Positions 1 through 6,276 of a stretch of 10,907 nt of DNA are shown here, one piece after another (the first letter of the stretch is position 1; every line of letters begins with the position of its first letter). The stretch lies in the NCBI GenBank assembly GCA_002365025.1, contig DEYX01000117.1, positions 1 through 10,907 on the forward strand, given 5' to 3'. Source of the DNA: Hungatella sp. UBA3147. Lineage in GTDB: Bacteria; Bacillota; Clostridia; Lachnospirales; Lachnospiraceae. Made by a program: the position numbers and the translations under genes. The notes under the pieces are model-generated. The model was not told the origin of the DNA. It ran no database searches and was given only the letters and a program-made list of their open reading frames with translations.

Positions 1-2
1 TA

Positions 3-470
3 TTTGTCACCCATGACCAGGAGGAGTGCTTCTCCATTTCGGATAAGGTGGCGGTTATGAATCAGGGAGTGATCGAACAGTTTGACACGCCGGAAAATAT
101 TTATCAAAGGCCAAATACGGAATTTGTTGCAAGATTTATTGGTTTTGAGAATTTTCTTCCTTTAAAGAGGCAGGGAGATGTATATAAAACGGAGACCGGC
201 GCAGTATTTAACGTAGAAAACACACACAGGGATGGCACCTGTACCGGCACCATTCGTCCGGAGGATATCCGGGTGGCAGAAGAAGGACAGGATAACAATA
301 TCCTGGAAGGTACGGTAGGCGTCCGGACTTTTCTTGGTAAGGGCTATCAGTATGAGGTTCTTACCGCTGCCGGAAAGTTTCTGGTAAACAGGCCGGCAGA
401 AGAAGCTTATGAAGAGGGCAGCCGGATCCGCCTTTATCTGCCGGAGTCTAAGCTGATTCTTGTGAATTAA
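3..470 (+). CDS. ABC transporter ATP-binding protein, C-terminal part (PotA/FbpC type), 5' truncated by window edge
   Basis: This is the last 155 codons of an ABC ATPase that enters the window already open. The frame can be read from base 3, upstream of the first in-frame GTG at 48. The visible N-terminal part begins F-V-T-H-D-Q-E-E, which is the H-loop (switch histidine, codon 4) just after the Walker B region. It is followed by the typical segment 'VMNQGVIEQFDTPENIYQRP'. The remaining ~90 residues form a TOBE-type regulatory/substrate-linked domain with the signature IRPEDI (codons about 83-88). This layout is that of the spermidine/putrescine (PotA), ferric iron (FbpC) and sulfate (CysA) ATPases, which energise an importer from the cytoplasmic face. 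The next gene is a matching PotD-like binding protein 86 bp downstream, so the two probably serve one transporter, with permeases upstream of the window. The Walker A, Q-loop and signature motifs lie outside the window. Substrate cannot be told from this piece. Confidence 0.9.
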   Translation, partial: FVTHDQEECFSISDKVAVMNQGVIEQFDTPENIYQRPNTEFVARFIGFENFLPLKRQGDVYKTETGAVFNVENTHRDGTCTGTIRPEDIRVAEEGQDNNILEGTVGVRTFLGKGYQYEVLTAAGKFLVNRPAEEAYEEGSRIRLYLPESKLILVN

Positions 471-511
471 AGGGAATGTACCAGAGGATTTGTATAGCAA
501 TAAGGTAACTG

Positions 512-526
512 CGGCTGATACAGCCG
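512..526 (+). other. Small GC-rich hairpin between ATPase and binding-protein genes
   Basis: CGGCTG (512-517) and CAGCCG (521-526) form a perfect 6-bp stem with an ATA loop. It lies in the 86-bp gap between the ATPase stop (470) and the binding-protein start (557). No T-run follows, so it is not a convincing intrinsic terminator. A stem at this place could stabilise or mark a processing site for the downstream mRNA, since binding proteins are often made in excess over their ATPase. That role is inference. A 6-bp stem can also arise by chance. Confidence 0.4.
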
Positions 527-556
527 GTCAATTATAAAAAAGAGAGGATCATGATT

Positions 557-1621
557 ATGAAGAAAGTATTGGCATTATCTCTGTGTGCAGCCATTGTACT
601 GACGGGCTGCAGCGGTGCCGGAACTACGGGAACGGCAGGAGAGAAAAAGAGCGGCGCAGAAGAGAAGAAACTGGTGTTATCCACTTATGGCTTAAGCGAA
701 GATATTTCTGAGGAAGAAGTGTACAAGCCCTTTGAGGACCAGTACAACTGCAAGATCGTTACAGAGACAGGTAGTACCAATGAGCGTTACACAAAGCTTT
801 CTGCTGACTCACAAACCACCGTTGACGTAATCGAGCTGTCCCAGGCCATGACGGCAAAGGGAATCGAAGAGGGCTTATTTGAACCTCTTGATTTAAGTAA
901 GATCGAGAACAGCCAGTATCTGATCAAAGCGGCAAAGACCATGGCGGACGCCGGACAGGGAATTGCCTATACCATCAACAGCATCGGCATTATGTATGAT
1001 CCGGAAGCAGTGGGCTTTGAGATTAAGAGCTTTGATGATTTATGGAAGGCAGAGCTGGAAGGAAGCGTTGCCATTCCGGATATCACGACTACCTTTGGTC
1101 CTGCCATGGTTTATATGGCAAGCGATTACAAGGGCGTTGATGTGACCAGTGACAATGGAGCGGCCGCATTTCAGGCATTAGAGGAATTAAAGCCAAACCT
1201 TGTAAAGACCTATGCAAAGTCTTCGGACTTAATCAATATGTTTACTTCCGGGGAAATCAAGGCTGCCATCGTAGGCGACTTCGGTGTTCCTACCATTAAA
1301 GAAGCAAACCCGGATCTGGTGTATGTGACTCCTGACGTTACTTATGCAAATTTCAATACCATCAGCATTACCAAGAACTGCAAAGACAAGGAACTGGCTT
1401 ACGCATACATCAATTACCGTTTGAGCAAAGAGCTTCAGGATAAAACCACTAAGGCTTTAAACGAAGCACCTACCAATAACCAGGTGGAGGTTTCCAAGGA
1501 AGATTCGGAAAATATGACTTATGGTCCTGCGGCAGAGAGCGCAAAGGTGTTAGATTATTCCTTTGTCAATCCCGTCTTAAGTGATTGGATTGATCAGTGG
1601 AACCGAACAATCAATAATTAA
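557..1621 (+). CDS. ABC transporter substrate-binding lipoprotein, PotD-like
   Basis: A 354-residue periplasmic-type binding protein anchored to the outer face of the membrane. The N-terminus is a lipoprotein signal: KK at 2-3, a hydrophobic stretch, and lipobox LTGC with the lipid-modified cysteine at residue 18. A low-complexity G/T/E/K linker follows. The mature part (from about 'KLVLSTYGLSEDI') has the bilobed organisation of the spermidine/putrescine-iron class, with landmarks such as 'SIGIMYDPEAVG' and 'SFDDLW'. An ATG exists at 551, but AGAGAGGA (541-548) lies only 2 nt from it and 8 nt from the ATG at 557, so 557 is preferred. The upstream ATPase and the two downstream deaminase-type amidohydrolases suggest that the ligand is a nitrogenous compound later deaminated inside the cell. 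That ligand is inferred from context only. Polyamine, iron or thiamine-type ligands are alternatives. Confidence 0.88.
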   Translation: MKKVLALSLCAAIVLTGCSGAGTTGTAGEKKSGAEEKKLVLSTYGLSEDISEEEVYKPFEDQYNCKIVTETGSTNERYTKLSADSQTTVDVIELSQAMTAKGIEEGLFEPLDLSKIENSQYLIKAAKTMADAGQGIAYTINSIGIMYDPEAVGFEIKSFDDLWKAELEGSVAIPDITTTFGPAMVYMASDYKGVDVTSDNGAAAFQALEELKPNLVKTYAKSSDLINMFTSGEIKAAIVGDFGVPTIKEANPDLVYVTPDVTYANFNTISITKNCKDKELAYAYINYRLSKELQDKTTKALNEAPTNNQVEVSKEDSENMTYGPAAESAKVLDYSFVNPVLSDWIDQWNRTINN

Positions 1622-1634
1622 GGACAGAGGAAAA

Positions 1635-3350
1635 ATGAAGGTTGACTTACTTGTTCAAAATGGATGGGTCTACCGGACATACAGGCAATGCTTTGAAAAA
1701 ATGGACATTGCGGTTGTAGGGGAAAGGTTTTACGACATTTCCCCTTCCTCCTATTATGGGAACAAAATTCCTTATGAGGCTGAATGTGTGGTGGATGGTA
1801 CAGGAAAATATTTTATACCGGGACTGATCGATATTCACATGCATATCGAAAGCTCCATGACATATCCGGGAGAGTTTTCCAGGGCGGCCCTGCCCTGGGG
1901 AGTCACCTGCGTGGTGGCTGACCCTCACGAGATTGCCAATGTATTCGGGTTGGAAGGAATAAAAAGCTTTATGGAACAGGAAACGGAGCTGGATATTTAT
2001 TACGGGATTCCATCAAGTGTTCCTTCCACCGGAAGCAGTCTGGAAACCTCAGGCGGGCAAATCAGGGAAGAGGAGGTCCGGGAGCTTCTAAAAGAGGATA
2101 AAGTCATCTGCCTTGGAGAGGTGATGAATGATTCAGACTTAGTTTCCGGGGAAGACACCCTGATCAAACGCATTATCAGGCTGTGTCAAAACGGGGACCG
2201 CAGGCTGAAAATCGAGGGGCATTGCCCGGCCCTGTCAGGAGAGGCGCTGGCAGGCTTTATCCGGGGCGGTGTGGATGCAGACCATACCCAGCAGACCCCA
2301 GATTCTGTTCTGGAAAAGACGGATATGGGCATGTTTCTGGAGCTTCAGGCAAAATCCCTGACCTCTGATGTGGTAGAAACAGTAGTATCCCATGATCTTT
2401 ATGAAAATGTGGCTCTGGTAACAGATGATACCATGCCGGATCATCTGGCAAAGGGCCATTTAAACCAGATCCTTAAATTGGCTGTGGAGCAGGGAATGCC
2501 GGCAGAGAAGGCTATTTACTGTACGACCCTTACACCTGCGCGGAGAATGGGCCTTGATGACAGGGGAATGATAGCGCCTGGTAAGCTGGCGGATTTCGTT
2601 GTACTTGATGATCTGGTAAGCTTTTGCCCTTCTGCGGTTTATAAAAACGGAAAACAGCATATAAAAAGCCCGGATTCTCCAAAAGCAGCTTTCCCGGACC
2701 ATTTTTACCAGTCTGTAAAATGCCGCCTGGCTCTGGCTTCCGATTTTAAACTGAACCGGTGCGAGATACGGGAGGGGACAGCGACCGTAAATGTTATGGA
2801 GATTCAGGATTTTGGAACAAGGGTTAAGCATGTGAAAAGGGAAATTCCCGTCAGGAACCGCCGCATATGCTGGCAGGAGGCAGGACTTTCCCTGGCAATG
2901 GTATTTGAACGCTACGGAAAGACCGGGGGTGTTTCCTATGGACTTGTGGAGCATGCCTTAAAGTCTCCAGGTGCGGTGGCAACCACCTGGAGTCATGACA
3001 GCCATAATCTGCTGGTGCTTGGAAATTCGGTGGATGACATGGTGCTTGCCCAGAACCGTGTGGTTCATATGCAGGGCGGTTATGTAACGGCCCGGGGCGG
3101 TAAAATTACAGCTTCTGCAGCCCTTCCCGTAGGAGGAATCCTCTCCGACGGAAGTCTCTCAAAGCTTTCAGAGGAACTGGCTGAGGTGCGGGAGGAAATC
3201 GAGGCAATGGGGTATGTGAACAGTAATGTCATCATGTCCGTTTCCACCCTGACACTACTGGTTTCCCCGGAATTAAAGATAAGCGATAAGGGCTTATTTG
3301 ATGTAAAGACAAAGCAAAGGGTTCCATTGGTGGAAAAATACGAGTCTTAA
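1635..3350 (+). CDS. Adenine deaminase-family amidohydrolase, divergent
   Basis: This 571-residue protein matches the length (about 570-590) and two-part layout of adenine deaminase (AdeC/Ade), which hydrolyses adenine to hypoxanthine and ammonia. Visible landmarks in order are: metal-binding HMH (68-70) in 'DIHMHIESSM'; DPHEIANV (96-103); GEVMN with E162; GHCP with H196; DH at 216-217; VTDD (262-265); and the C-terminal domain signature SHDSHN (453-458). The reading frame is open from 1581, inside the previous gene. ATG 1635 is chosen because it follows AGAGG (1626-1630), and the protein then starts with the beta-strand 'KVDLLVQNGWV' usual for the family. The gap to the binding-protein gene is 13 bp, so the genes are co-transcribed. 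Two family motifs differ: the 'HES/DHE' element reads DHTQ (216-219), and the 'MIREGS' element reads 'LELQAKS' (235-241). The overall fold assignment is firm, but the substrate may not be adenine. Confidence 0.85.
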   Translation: MKVDLLVQNGWVYRTYRQCFEKMDIAVVGERFYDISPSSYYGNKIPYEAECVVDGTGKYFIPGLIDIHMHIESSMTYPGEFSRAALPWGVTCVVADPHEIANVFGLEGIKSFMEQETELDIYYGIPSSVPSTGSSLETSGGQIREEEVRELLKEDKVICLGEVMNDSDLVSGEDTLIKRIIRLCQNGDRRLKIEGHCPALSGEALAGFIRGGVDADHTQQTPDSVLEKTDMGMFLELQAKSLTSDVVETVVSHDLYENVALVTDDTMPDHLAKGHLNQILKLAVEQGMPAEKAIYCTTLTPARRMGLDDRGMIAPGKLADFVVLDDLVSFCPSAVYKNGKQHIKSPDSPKAAFPDHFYQSVKCRLALASDFKLNRCEIREGTATVNVMEIQDFGTRVKHVKREIPVRNRRICWQEAGLSLAMVFERYGKTGGVSYGLVEHALKSPGAVATTWSHDSHNLLVLGNSVDDMVLAQNRVVHMQGGYVTARGGKITASAALPVGGILSDGSLSKLSEELAEVREEIEAMGYVNSNVIMSVSTLTLLVSPELKISDKGLFDVKTKQRVPLVEKYES

Positions 3351-3359
3351 AAGGAAATA

Positions 3360-4715
3360 ATGAAAAGGTTGATAAATGTGAGAACGATAATCATAAATGT
3401 AACTGTGGTAACAATGAATGAACAGAGGAAAATCCATGACCCCGGTTTTGTGATGTTTGAAAATGGCATTATCGCAGCAGTGGGAGATATGAAGGATTTG
3501 CCGGAAGAAGCCTGGCATTTGGATACGGTGACAGTGGACGGAAAGAACGGCATACTGATGCCGGGAATGGTGAATCTCCACACGCATATGGGGATGATCC
3601 CTTTCCGTGGACTTGGGGATGACTGCAAGGACCGGCTCCGGGTATTTTTGCTGCCAATGGAACAGAAGGCCATGGATGAAGAACTTGTATACCTGTCTTC
3701 CCGCTACGCGGCAGGGGAGATGCTCCTTGGCGGTGTGACCACAGTCCTTGATATGTATTATTTTGAGGAAGAAGCTGCAAAGGCTATGGATGAGATGGGA
3801 ATGAGAGGGATAGCAGGTCAGACAGTGATGGAAGAAGGGGCCTGTGATTTTGACGATCCTTATCAGGCATTGGCTTATGGAGAAAAATTAATAAAAAAGT
3901 ATCAGTCTCATCCCAGAATATCAGCCTGCATTGCTCCTCATGGAACCAACACCTGCGGGAAAAAGCTGCTTTTGGAAGCCTATCATCTGGATTCGTCCTT
4001 AAAGGTTCCGTTTACTTTACATACGGCGGAAATGGATTATGAAATGGATTATTTCCGCAAGGAATACGGGATGACTCCGGTTCAGTATCTGGACAGTATC
4101 GGTGTATTGGGAAACGAGACTTTAGCAGCCCATTGCATTCATATGAAAGATGAGGACCTTTTTCTTTTAAAGGAAAGGGGAGCAAGGGTGGCTCACTGCA
4201 TCGGATCCAATACAAAGGCTGCAAAGGGAGTGGCACCGGTAAGTTCCATGCTTCAGATGGGAATTTCGGTAGGCCTTGGGACAGATGGACCTGCCAGTGG
4301 GAACACTCTGGATATTTTAACTCAAATGAAGCTTTGTGCTGATTTTCATAAAAATGAGACAAGGGACCGGAGTTCATTTCCGGCAGAAACCATTGTATCA
4401 ATGGCTACGGATCTGGGAGCAAAGGCCCTGGGGCTTTTTGACCATACAGGTTCTTTAGAAGCAGGAAAGCAAGCGGATATTGTATTAGTCGAAACCTGTT
4501 CCGCCAACATGTTTCCGGTATATAATCCCTATTCTGCCCTTGTATACAGCGCGAATCCCTCCAATGTGGAAGCTGTATACGTTGCAGGGGAATGTGTGGT
4601 GAGGGAGAAAAAGCTTGTAAAGGAAGATATGGCGGAAATCAGGAAAATGCTTATAAAGAAAATGAAAAAAACGGATTTTGGAAAATATATGGAAAGATCG
4701 GGAAAAATCTATTGA
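3360..4715 (+). CDS. Amidohydrolase of the MtaD/SsnA/chlorohydrolase (TrzN/AtzA-like) family
   Basis: A 451-residue metal-dependent hydrolase of the subgroup that includes 5-methylthioadenosine/S-adenosylhomocysteine deaminase, guanine deaminase-like SsnA and triazine hydrolases. Visible features are: LHTH with H74 and H76; RGLGDD (83-88); PHG with H194; LHTAE with H221 and E224; AHC with H258 and H279; and GLGTDGPAS with the metal-binding/catalytic aspartate D309. The late 'GSLEAGKQADIVLV' element is the usual strand that returns to the small beta-domain. The gene starts 9 bp after the previous stop. ATG 3360 has AAGGA (3351-3355) with short 4-nt spacing. A GTG at 3378 has AAAAGG (3363-3368) at 9 nt and would give the more usual family N-terminus, so the start is uncertain by 6 codons. 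Paired with the preceding adenine-deaminase-like gene, it probably deaminates a purine-type or related base or nucleoside. The exact substrate is not determined. Confidence 0.85.
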   Translation: MKRLINVRTIIINVTVVTMNEQRKIHDPGFVMFENGIIAAVGDMKDLPEEAWHLDTVTVDGKNGILMPGMVNLHTHMGMIPFRGLGDDCKDRLRVFLLPMEQKAMDEELVYLSSRYAAGEMLLGGVTTVLDMYYFEEEAAKAMDEMGMRGIAGQTVMEEGACDFDDPYQALAYGEKLIKKYQSHPRISACIAPHGTNTCGKKLLLEAYHLDSSLKVPFTLHTAEMDYEMDYFRKEYGMTPVQYLDSIGVLGNETLAAHCIHMKDEDLFLLKERGARVAHCIGSNTKAAKGVAPVSSMLQMGISVGLGTDGPASGNTLDILTQMKLCADFHKNETRDRSSFPAETIVSMATDLGAKALGLFDHTGSLEAGKQADIVLVETCSANMFPVYNPYSALVYSANPSNVEAVYVAGECVVREKKLVKEDMAEIRKMLIKKMKKTDFGKYMERSGKIY

Positions 4716-4726
4716 ATGAAACACTT

Positions 4727-4757
4727 ACAAAGTCCGGGTAATCGCCTCGGACTTTGT
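4727..4757 (+). terminator. Intrinsic terminator after the amidohydrolase gene
   Basis: A perfect 10-bp inverted repeat, ACAAAGTCCG (4727-4736) and CGGACTTTGT (4748-4757), encloses an 11-nt loop. It begins 12 nt after the TGA stop (4713-4715). The 3' side runs into a T-rich but interrupted tail (TTTGTTTCTTAAT). Position, stem strength and tail together support termination of the transport/deaminase operon. The tail is not a perfect U-tract. Confidence 0.85.
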
Positions 4758-4817
4758 TTCTTAATATAAGCAAAAATATAGATGTTTACAGACTTTTTAA
4801 TTTGTTTCTGATACAAT

Positions 4818-4853
4818 AAAAGCAGCAGGCCAGAGGAGGTGTATGCTGCTTTT
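4818..4853 (+). repeat. 10-bp inverted repeat with a Shine-Dalgarno-like loop
   Basis: AAAAGCAGCA (4818-4827) and TGCTGCTTTT (4844-4853) are perfect reverse complements around a 16-nt loop that contains AGAGGAGG (4832-4839). The A-run/T-run flanks could make this a weak second or bidirectional terminator behind the one at 4727-4757. Alternatively the ribosome-binding-like loop could belong to a short leader, because an ATG at 4843 opens an 8-codon frame (MLLLIGIK, stop at 4867-4869). Its spacing to AGGAGG is only 3 nt, which is poor. An overlapping 6-bp hairpin, TTTGAT (4851-4856) with ATCAAA (4861-4866), shares three bases with the first stem, so the two cannot both form fully. The function is unknown. 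Confidence 0.5.
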
Positions 4854-5021
4854 GATCGGCATCAAATAACGCCGGGAAATCATGTTAAGGATCGCAGGAG
4901 CAAAATTAAAACGTCAGAAATGCATGAGGGAGAGCTGAATTTTATCTCTAAATACATGTCAGAAAGGTCTTCTGTGATTAAATTCATGGAAGATTATTTT
5001 TTTGTATTTTTCCGTATTTGT

Positions 5022-5074
5022 TTTCAAAGATTTGAAACATTTTTAAACATATGTTTCAAAATGTTTCAATGAAA
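5022..5074. promoter_or_regulatory. Candidate upstream activator (enhancer) sites: clustered TTTCAAA/TTTGAAA half-sites
   Basis: TTTCAAA (5022-5028) and TTTGAAA (5031-5037) face each other across 2 bp. TTTGAAACAT (5031-5040) is the exact reverse complement of ATGTTTCAAA (5051-5060), which is followed directly by the near-copy ATGTTTCAAT (5061-5070). Then TGAAA appears at 5070-5074. The ten-base units begin at 5031, 5051 and 5061, which is whole helical turns apart and so on one face of the DNA. They sit about 100-140 bp upstream of the -24 element of the sigma-54 promoter, the normal distance for binding of a sigma-54 activator that loops to the promoter. The regulator itself is not in the window. 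Confidence 0.65.
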
Positions 5075-5123
5075 AACAAAGGGAACTTAAATCCAAATGA
5101 CAGATAAATGGCATAAAAGCCCG

Positions 5124-5133
5124 GTAACGTTAC
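5124..5133. promoter_or_regulatory. Perfect palindrome GTAACGTTAC, possible operator
   Basis: GTAACGTTAC is a 10-bp perfect palindrome with a central CG, a form common in operators of LacI-family regulators. It lies 33 bp upstream of the sigma-54 promoter, between it and the enhancer-like cluster. It resembles a catabolite-responsive element (cre) only loosely, because the AA and CG are not separated by the usual base. A ten-base palindrome in AT-rich DNA could be chance, so this is a tentative site. Confidence 0.3.
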
Positions 5134-5166
5134 AAAGTATTACATAAAAAAGTCTCAGCTCACAAG

Positions 5167-5184
5167 TTGGCATGGTATTTGCTT
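5167..5184 (+). promoter_or_regulatory. Sigma-54 (RpoN) -24/-12 promoter for the pdxA2-tct operon
   Basis: TTGGCAT (5167-5173) followed by TTTGCTT (5178-5184) matches the TGGCAC-N5-TTGCW sigma-54 consensus. The invariant GG (5169-5170) and GC (5181-5182) are separated by exactly 10 bases. Transcription would start near 5193-5194, giving a leader of about 54 nt before the ATG at 5247. This form needs an AAA+ enhancer-binding activator, consistent with the half-site cluster about 100 bp upstream. No comparable sigma-A -35/-10 pair is evident here. Confidence 0.85.
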
Positions 5185-5197
5185 ATTATTAAAGTAT

Positions 5198-5220
5198 AGG
5201 AAATACGTCGACGTTTTCCT
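5198..5220 (+). repeat. Inverted repeat at the 5' end of the operon leader
   Basis: AGGAAA (5198-5203) pairs with TTTCCT (5215-5220), and inside it ACGTC (5205-5209) pairs with GACGT (5210-5214), with one unpaired T at 5204. As DNA it is a near-perfect palindrome centred at 5209/5210. As RNA it would form a stem starting a few bases after the predicted +1. It could be a 5' mRNA stabiliser or a repressor site just downstream of the promoter. It is not followed by a T-run suited to attenuation before the ribosome binding site AAGGAG (5233-5238). Confidence 0.5.
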
Positions 5221-5246
5221 TTTAAGATCAAAAAGGAGATAAGTAT

Positions 5247-6254
5247 ATGAGCAGGAAACCTGTACTGGGAATTTTACTTGGAGATGCAGCAGGAGTAGGA
5301 CCTGAAATGATTGCAAAGCTGGCTGCAAACGGTTTTTTAGATCAGAACTGCAAGCCCCTGATTATGGGAGATCTAAGGATTTTAAAAAAAGCGGAGAAGA
5401 TTAACAGCCTGAATTTAAGGGCACAGGCAATATCTGATGTTTCGGAAGCAACGTGGGAAGACGGGATTCCGGTTCTGGACCAGAAGAATCTGGATCCGGC
5501 TGAAATTGAATATGGTAAGCTAAGCGTTGAAAGCGGGAAGGCGTGTCTTGAACTTCTAAAACTGGGAGTGGAGCTGTTCCAGGCCGGCAAAATAGACGGA
5601 TTCTGTTTCGGACCGCTGAATAAGCAGTCCATGATCAAAGCAGGCTGCACTAAGGAAAGTGAACATCATTATCTGGCCGATTTGTTCCATCAGACAGATC
5701 CCTTTGGTGAGATCAATGTACTGGGGGATTTGTGGACCACAAGAACCACCAGTCATATCCCCATTGCCAGGGTAAGTGATCAATTAAGTGTGGAAACCAT
5801 TATGAGAGCGATCACTCTTGCGGACACTACTTTGAAAAAATCCGGCATTGAGAAACCGGTTCTCGGCATTGCGGCACTGAACCCACACTGCGGGGAAGGG
5901 GGAAAGTGCGGAAGAGAAGAAATTGACGTAATCGCTCCGGCCATTGAGGAAGCGAAACGAAAGGGCATTGACGCAAGGGGACCATTTTCATCGGATATAC
6001 TTTTTATCAATGCATTTAACGGAGCATTTAACGGGGTTGTTACCATGTATCACGATCAGGGGCAGATTGCACTGAAATTAAAAGGATTTGATCAGGGGAT
6101 TACCATTGCAGGCGGGCTTCCTGCACCTATCGTTACCTGTGCCCACGGAACTGCTTACGATATTGCAGGTAAAGGGGTGGCAAAGACGTCTGCATTTGAA
6201 AATGCTGTGATGATGGCTGCAAAGATGGCAAGGACAATCAGAAATTTGGACTAA
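5247..6254 (+). CDS. pdxA2: PdxA2-like 4-phospho-threonate/erythronate or 4-hydroxythreonine-4-phosphate dehydrogenase
   Basis: A 335-residue NAD-dependent oxidative decarboxylase of the PdxA family. The family oxidises 4-phosphohydroxy-L-threonine (PdxA, vitamin B6 synthesis). In the PdxA2 branch it oxidises 4-phospho-D-threonate or -erythronate, releasing CO2 and dihydroxyacetone phosphate. Landmarks are: GDAAGVGPE (12-20, canonical GDPAG with P replaced by A); SHIP with H170; NPHCGEGG with H214; MYHDQG with H269; and AHGTAYDIAGKG (299-310). The three histidines match the family's divalent metal ligands. The ATG has AAGGAG (5233-5238) at 8-nt spacing. It is the first gene behind the sigma-54 promoter and is followed within 22 bp by a TTT transporter and then by sugar-enzyme genes. 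This argues for the catabolic PdxA2 role rather than B6 synthesis. The symbol reflects that contextual choice; the dehydrogenase family itself is secure. Confidence 0.85.
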   Translation: MSRKPVLGILLGDAAGVGPEMIAKLAANGFLDQNCKPLIMGDLRILKKAEKINSLNLRAQAISDVSEATWEDGIPVLDQKNLDPAEIEYGKLSVESGKACLELLKLGVELFQAGKIDGFCFGPLNKQSMIKAGCTKESEHHYLADLFHQTDPFGEINVLGDLWTTRTTSHIPIARVSDQLSVETIMRAITLADTTLKKSGIEKPVLGIAALNPHCGEGGKCGREEIDVIAPAIEEAKRKGIDARGPFSSDILFINAFNGAFNGVVTMYHDQGQIALKLKGFDQGITIAGGLPAPIVTCAHGTAYDIAGKGVAKTSAFENAVMMAAKMARTIRNLD

Positions 6255-6276
6255 TATTTTGGGGAGGGTTATTACA

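Larger units (their letters stand above)
4758..5246. other. Gene-free, AT-rich regulatory region between the two operons
   Basis: No convincing gene lies here. The only long reading frame (4839-5072, 77 codons) would start at a GTG that overlaps its own Shine-Dalgarno-like sequence, and its product resembles no family I recognise. The stretch holds, in order, an inverted repeat around an AGAGGAGG sequence (4818-4853), a tandem small hairpin (4851-4866), a cluster of TTTCA/TGAAA half-sites (5022-5074), a GTAACGTTAC palindrome (5124-5133), a sigma-54 promoter (5167-5184) and an inverted repeat at the expected transcript start (5198-5220). The order enhancer, then promoter, then operon is typical of RpoN-dependent control. 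Confidence 0.8.

Noticed and set aside
1581..1634. Longer N-terminus for the adenine-deaminase-like protein
   Set aside because: It overlaps the end of the binding-protein gene, has no ribosome binding site, and the extra residues precede the usual first beta-strand of the family.
4785..4817. Possible sigma-A promoter TTTACA ... TACAAT
   Set aside because: The two hexamers are 21 bp apart, well beyond the usual 16-19, and no gene starts convincingly downstream.
4839..5072. 77-codon open frame in the intergenic region
   Set aside because: The GTG start overlaps the AGGAGG sequence it would need, the next in-frame ATG has no ribosome binding site, the C-terminal part is phenylalanine-rich because of the AT-rich repeat cluster, and no family is recognisable.
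5109..5123. A second TGGCAT that could be a -24 element
   Set aside because: Ten bases after its GG there is CG rather than GC and no TTGC-like -12 element, so it lacks half of a sigma-54 promoter.
5124..5133. Catabolite-responsive element (CcpA site)
   Set aside because: The spacing of the AA and CG elements is one base short of the cre consensus, so only a general operator-like palindrome is claimed.
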